Positions 46,741 to 64,000 of a stretch of 64,000 nucleotides of DNA are shown piece by piece (the stretch's first letter is position 1; the number at the start of each line of letters is the position of its first letter). The notes under the pieces are model-generated. The model made no database searches, was not told the origin of the DNA, and saw only the letters and a list, made by a program, of their open reading frames with translations. The stretch comes from Megaustenia siamemsis (lineage: Eukaryota > Mollusca > Gastropoda > Stylommatophora > Ariophantidae), in NCBI GenBank assembly GCA_032433765.1, contig JAVIAB010000160.1, positions 34,877,702 to 34,941,701 on the forward strand. Direction: 5' to 3'. The translations under genes and the position numbers were made by a program.

Positions 46741-47154
46741 ATCTCAAAACAGGCCCTCAAAATGAGAACCTAGGGTAAAAGAAAAAATGCTGACCTAGAG
46801 AAACACTAAAAAGAACATTAAAGCGAGAGGCAACAACAGCATGCATCAGCTTCCTCACCGAGATTGAATAATTTGCCCTGAACAAAGCCTTGTGGTGAGA
46901 CACAATGCAGATCCTGTGCAAGGCTTGACAGGTAAAAGATCGTCGGACACAAGAGACTAGAATTTCTGCCCTATCTGCCATCTTTGGCTTGAAAGGACGA
47001 TAGATAACTAAACTAGACCTCCTAGGAACTGAAATTCCTCCACATGTTTTAATTTTCTAATTTTCTGACATCTATTGTTATGTTGATGTTCTGTTTTGTT
47101 TTTGAGAATTTCATAACTTATGTGTTCTTAGTGTTGATTTTAATGCTGTATTCA

Positions 47155-47880
47155 TCATCATCGTGTGCCTTCAACGCAACGAAAGTTGGCTACCATGGAT
47201 CGCCATTCTACTCTGTTTCTTGCTTTGATGGTGCAGGCTGACATAGATTGACTTGTCCATCTTTTGATGTTACTCGTCCATGTTAGTCTTGGTCTGCCTC
47301 TGCCTCTTTTACCTTGTATTTTTCCTTCCAATATTACTTTTAGTAGGCTGTTGTGTTTTTTAACATGCCCCAAAAATTTCATTTTCGGTTCTGTTTTCTT
47401 GTCTAATGTCCATGTTTCTGCACCATACAGGAATATTGAGAAGACGTAACATTTTGCCATTCTTAGTTTCAGCCCTGCTGATATTTGTTTTGTTGTTAGT
47501 ATATTTTTTATGGCATTAAAATTACTTTTTGCCATACCTATTCTTTTGTTTATTTCAGTTTTGCATTTTCCATCATTGGTTATAGTATGTCCCAGGTAGT
47601 TGTAGCTCTGGACTGTCTCCAGATGTATTCCCTCAACTGTGATATTTAATTGTAGGTCTTGAGAATTTTCTTTGTTTATGATCATAGTTTTAGTCTTTCT
47701 GATATTCATATCTAGTCCATATTTTTTGCTTGTCATGTTTATTACATTAAGTATTTGTTGTAGATCTTTAGGATTTTCTGCTAGTAGAACAGTATCATCA
47801 GCATATCTTAGGTTATTTAAATGTTGTATTAGATTCCTGTAATGTTAAATCTATTTAAGTGTTCTTGTAGGTCTTCTATT
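47155..47880 (-). pseudogene. Non-LTR retrotransposon 3' fragment including the RT end
   Basis: A 192-residue open stretch starts after the catalytic box ('aacctaagatatgctgatga' on minus at 47790-47810, LRYADDTVLLAENP). It continues through KTKTMIINKE, YNYLGHTITNDGKCKTEINK and FLGHVKKHNSLLKVILEGK to NIKRWTSQ. The best preserved copy of this family here. Confidence 0.85.
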
Positions 47881-48054
47881 TTTCCATATATAAGTGCCTG
47901 ATTGAGAATAGAAACTAATTAATCTCCTCTGTTTCAAATGCATCAAATGTGAAAAAAAATATGGCAAAAAATAATTCAGAACTGCAAATAAATATGTAAA
48001 TAACCTCATAATAATTACAGTAATTGAATGATAATAATTATCACAATCATCATC

Positions 48055-48360
48055 GAGTGACATCTCCGCAACGAAGGTTGGCTACCATGGAGCGTCATTC
48101 TGTTCTGTCTCTTGCTTTGATGGTCCATCCTATGATGTTACTCGTCCATGTTAGTCTTAGTCTGTCTCTGCCTCTTTTACCTTGTATTTTCCCCTCCAAG
48201 ATTACTTTTAGTAGGCTGTTTTACCTTTTAACATGGTCAAAAAATTGCACTTGTCTTGTTCGAATTGTGTTTAGTAGTTCTCTTTTCATTTTTAGTTGTT
48301 TTAAGACTTCAGTGTGTTTTCTTTTCTTTCCATCCAATTCTACCTATTCTTCTATATATT
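48055..48360 (-). pseudogene. Non-LTR retrotransposon 3' relic
   Basis: Same family as 47155-47880, minus strand, shorter: matches the 3'-terminal 300 bp with small deletions (the stretch at 48118-48135 is missing sequence present at 47240-47262). Confidence 0.75.
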
Positions 48361-48654
48361 ATAATAATTATAAACTAACTATTACTGAGTCATTTTAAAA
48401 AAATACAGGGAAGCTGGAAGTTAAACAGAAAGTGTAGATGGGAGACACCCTCAGAAAACAGCTTAACAATTTAACCAGATCAGTATGTTATAAGGAAACC
48501 ACTTGAAGTAATTAAATATGGTTTGAAAACCATAAAAGACAATGGTGAAAAACAATAGAAGTGAATGACAATCAAGTGATATCTCAGGGCAGAGTTAAAA
48601 TGAGATAACAGAATATAAATCAATAAATGAGCAACCAATGCAATTCTACAGGTA

Positions 48655-48909
48655 TAGTAGTAAAGAGCCCCTTCACGCCAAGTGACGTATACAGAATATG
48701 GTGTTAATGACCATGATTTTTATAGAATAGACTTCGGCACATGATTTTTGGGGTAATATGATAAGTATTATGCCCGTGCTGCATTACTTTTCCTGAAAAA
48801 ATCAGGTACCTATTTAAGAATGAATTAACCCAGAATACGTCGATCAGGATCGAACCTGGCATCTAGACATTTGCAGTCAACTTCACTAACGACTGAGCTA
48901 TCGTGCTCC
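48655..48909 (-). mobile_element. tRNA-derived SINE, family A
   Basis: Diverged reverse-oriented copy with 'cttcacgccaagtgacgtat' and head 'gactgagctatcgtgctccc'. Flanks 'aattctacaggt' and 'aactctacaggt' form a target duplication with one mismatch. Confidence 0.85.
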
Positions 48910-49394
48910 CACAACTCTACAGGTGGTGTTCAATAAGTCTTGCAACACATTTTTATTATTTTTCTCTGTTAATTTCTTGTTTAAATAAAATGTTATGTAT
49001 CGCACTTTTGAATTTTCTAGCATACCTAATATAGTTTTACCATCTTCCAGTAAAGGGTAGTGATACAATTAGCTTCCAAAGAAAGAGTCTGTGAGTGATG
49101 TGCATTACAAATATAAAGCAGTCATTGAATTCTTTTTGATGGAAAGTGAGAGTATCACAAACATTCATAGGCACACAATTGGTTAGTAAAGATTATCGTT
49201 AAAAAAAATCATATTTTTTCCCATTTTTAAAAATGTACAGTTTGCCGTGTGCTGCTGCTTTTTCCCTTCATGCACCTTCCTAAATGTTCAAGCTAGTCAC
49301 CTGTGATGCATCATTGCGATCAGATGTGTTTTACTTTTGAAATATATTCGGGGGTGTCAAATAAAAGTAGTGTCAAATAAATGTTGTTACCTCC
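48910..49394. other. No gene seen
   Basis: Begins with 'caggtggtgttcaataagtcttgcaac', reminiscent of mariner-like transposon ends, but no transposase follows. The rest is AT-rich. Confidence 0.3.
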
Positions 49395-49520
49395 AGTAAC
49401 CTCAAAAGATGGACAAGTCAGCCTATGACAACCTGCACTATCAAAGCAAGGAACAGAGCGGAATGGCACTGCATGGTAGCCAACCTTCAATGCGGAGACG
49501 GCATTCAATGATGATGAAAC
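49395..49520 (+). pseudogene. Short non-LTR retrotransposon 3' end
   Basis: Reads KRWTSQPMTTCTIKARNRAEW-like sequence and ends 'ttcaatgatgatgaaac', the 3' end of the 47155 family. Only about 120 bp, showing how strongly 5'-truncated these insertions are. Confidence 0.75.
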
Positions 49521-49894
49521 AATCCGACAATTTGAAAAAAGAAAAAACATATAACACCAAGGATTTGAATTCAAGTTGAACTGTAAAAGTTGGTATATGA
49601 AACCACTATAATCAAACAAAATTTGTATGGAGATAAGCAGAAATATAAAATATATTAAATATTATGTGGGGCCACGAGTTGATTTTAAATTAAGTTCAGA
49701 TTGAATAGAGATTGTGAAATGAAAGTTCAGACTCGAACTCCTCGCGGCAACAAGTCACCTTTACTCTCTAGTCCTATAAGTCGTCCGTTGTCTTCCCCGG
49801 ACTTCAGTAATGATAGATAATACTGTCAGAATAGTTTTTAGTTTTCTTTTTATGCCATGAAGGGTAGTCTTCTTCTATATCTCCTTACTGTTGA

Positions 49895-50195
49895 ACGGAA
49901 TGAAAACGTTCTGAAGAAGGTCAAAGCAAAAAAGAGAGCTAATTTCCAAAATTAGGAAGAAACAATCATCATTTATTGGCCATGCCATGAGAAGGGAACA
50001 GCTGAAATATATTGTAACAACTGGCAAAATTGAGGGACGAAGAGATAGAGGGAAGCAAAGAGAAAAATACCAGACAGCTTAAGAGAATGACTTGGCAGAA
50101 GATCAACAACAGAAATGCTAAAAAATTGTTGAGATCGAAAGTTGTGGAGAGACATGATCACCAACACCAGCAGGCACGGTACTTGATGATAATTA
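49895..50195 (+). pseudogene. Non-LTR retrotransposon 3' fragment
   Basis: Reads NENVLKKVKAKKRANF-like then MRREQLKYIVTTGKIEGRRD and ends 'caggcacggtacttgatgat', the 3' end of the 15598 family. Confidence 0.75.
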
Positions 50196-50499
50196 TCTAA
50201 ATGTCTACTCAATTCCTAGATGCAACATATTTTCAGAATGACAAAACTTCAGGTTTTATCCAGCTTCTAAAAAAATGGGTACCAGTTCTATTCTATACCT
50301 ATCCAGGGAACCTGTTTCAATGCAGTCAGGAATTCCCTTTATCCGATCCACCACTTGTAACAGCATTTTCCAAAATACATCGGTAAATTCGGATGACAAG
50401 GTCGCTCAAGCACATCCTACTCAACTGCACAAGCAACGATTCCAAACCTCCTTAGTTCCCTCTTAAGACATGTGTGGCAGATCACAGTGGCTCTGTTTC

Positions 50500-50690
50500 C
50501 CCCCACACCGTGTGTGTGTGTGTGTGGGGGGGGGCATCGGGTAGCCATACGGTGTACTACTAGAAATCTGGGAGTTAAGGGTGACCTGGTGTGATACTGA
50601 CGACATCACCAAAAATGTGCCGCTGGTTATAGAAAAATATTGTAATTAACACCATATGTCCTGGAGGCCTAGCAAGGCGTGGACTTTACT
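50500..50690 (+). mobile_element. SINE 3' fragment with GT tract
   Basis: A GT/G tract (50508-50534) followed by words of the SINE body seen at 16655-16800 ('gtgtgatactgacgacatca', 'ccaaaaatgtgccgctggt', 'ctagcaaggcgtggacttta'). Confidence 0.55.
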
Positions 50691-50729
50691 AATTAAAGAA
50701 GAAAGAATACAAATACTTCAAAATATTAC

Positions 50730-64000
<13,271 letters not shown>

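Noticed and set aside
48915..48960. mariner transposon end ('gtgttcaataagtcttgcaac')
   Set aside because: Only one end-like motif, without a partner inverted repeat or a transposase nearby.

Overview
This is eukaryotic, animal genomic DNA: AT-rich, intron-dominated and very repeat-rich. It carries one recognisable host gene, FAM91A1, on the minus strand. Seven exons were found between about 50.7 and 63.8 kb, each bounded by AG/GT splice signals with compatible phases. The mix of abundant tRNA-derived SINEs, many 3' fragments of several non-LTR families, a Penelope-like element, Tc1/mariner DNA transposons and more than a dozen minisatellites suggests a mollusc with a large genome, perhaps a cephalopod. 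That assignment is inference; nothing here fixes the species.

Layout. 0-3.7 kb: an RNase H fragment of a non-LTR retroelement, two minisatellites and a reverse transcriptase fragment interrupted by a SINE with a clean target duplication. 3.75-15.6 kb: a Penelope-like element (PLE) complex made of an inverted 3' fragment, a 5'-truncated copy and a nearly full-length but broken copy. Its terminal repeats carry hammerhead-ribozyme-like cores (three copies). The truncated copy is split by two almost identical 2.45-kb Tc1/mariner-type transposons placed head to head (6089-11000), each with an intact 425-residue transposase. 15.6-34 kb: non-LTR fragments, SINEs and minisatellites with 51-, 51-, 40- and 54-bp units. 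34.2-37.2 kb: a 3-kb array of about 68 copies of a 45-bp unit, open on both strands. 37.6-50.7 kb: more retroelement fragments, including a Tc1 transposase pseudogene (41.4-43.3 kb) in which one 83-bp segment of its own coding sequence became a tandem array, and a dimeric SINE with a perfect 15-bp target duplication. 50.7-63.8 kb: the FAM91A1 exons, whose introns hold a LINE, SINEs, a hAT-like element, a MITE-like element and minisatellites. One minisatellite (57-bp unit) is a tandem amplification of a FAM91A1 exon end together with its 5' splice donor.

The FAM91A1 product is known in other animals as a subunit of the WDR11-FAM91A1 complex, a partner of TBC1D23 in vesicle tethering at the trans-Golgi. 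The first exons (beyond 64 kb) and the last coding exon(s) (below 50.7 kb or outside the window) were not located. Nothing points to a bacterial operon, CRISPR array or other prokaryotic system. The most unusual items are the transposon palindrome with its inverted 5-bp spacer, the transposase-derived satellite, and the duplicated splice donor.
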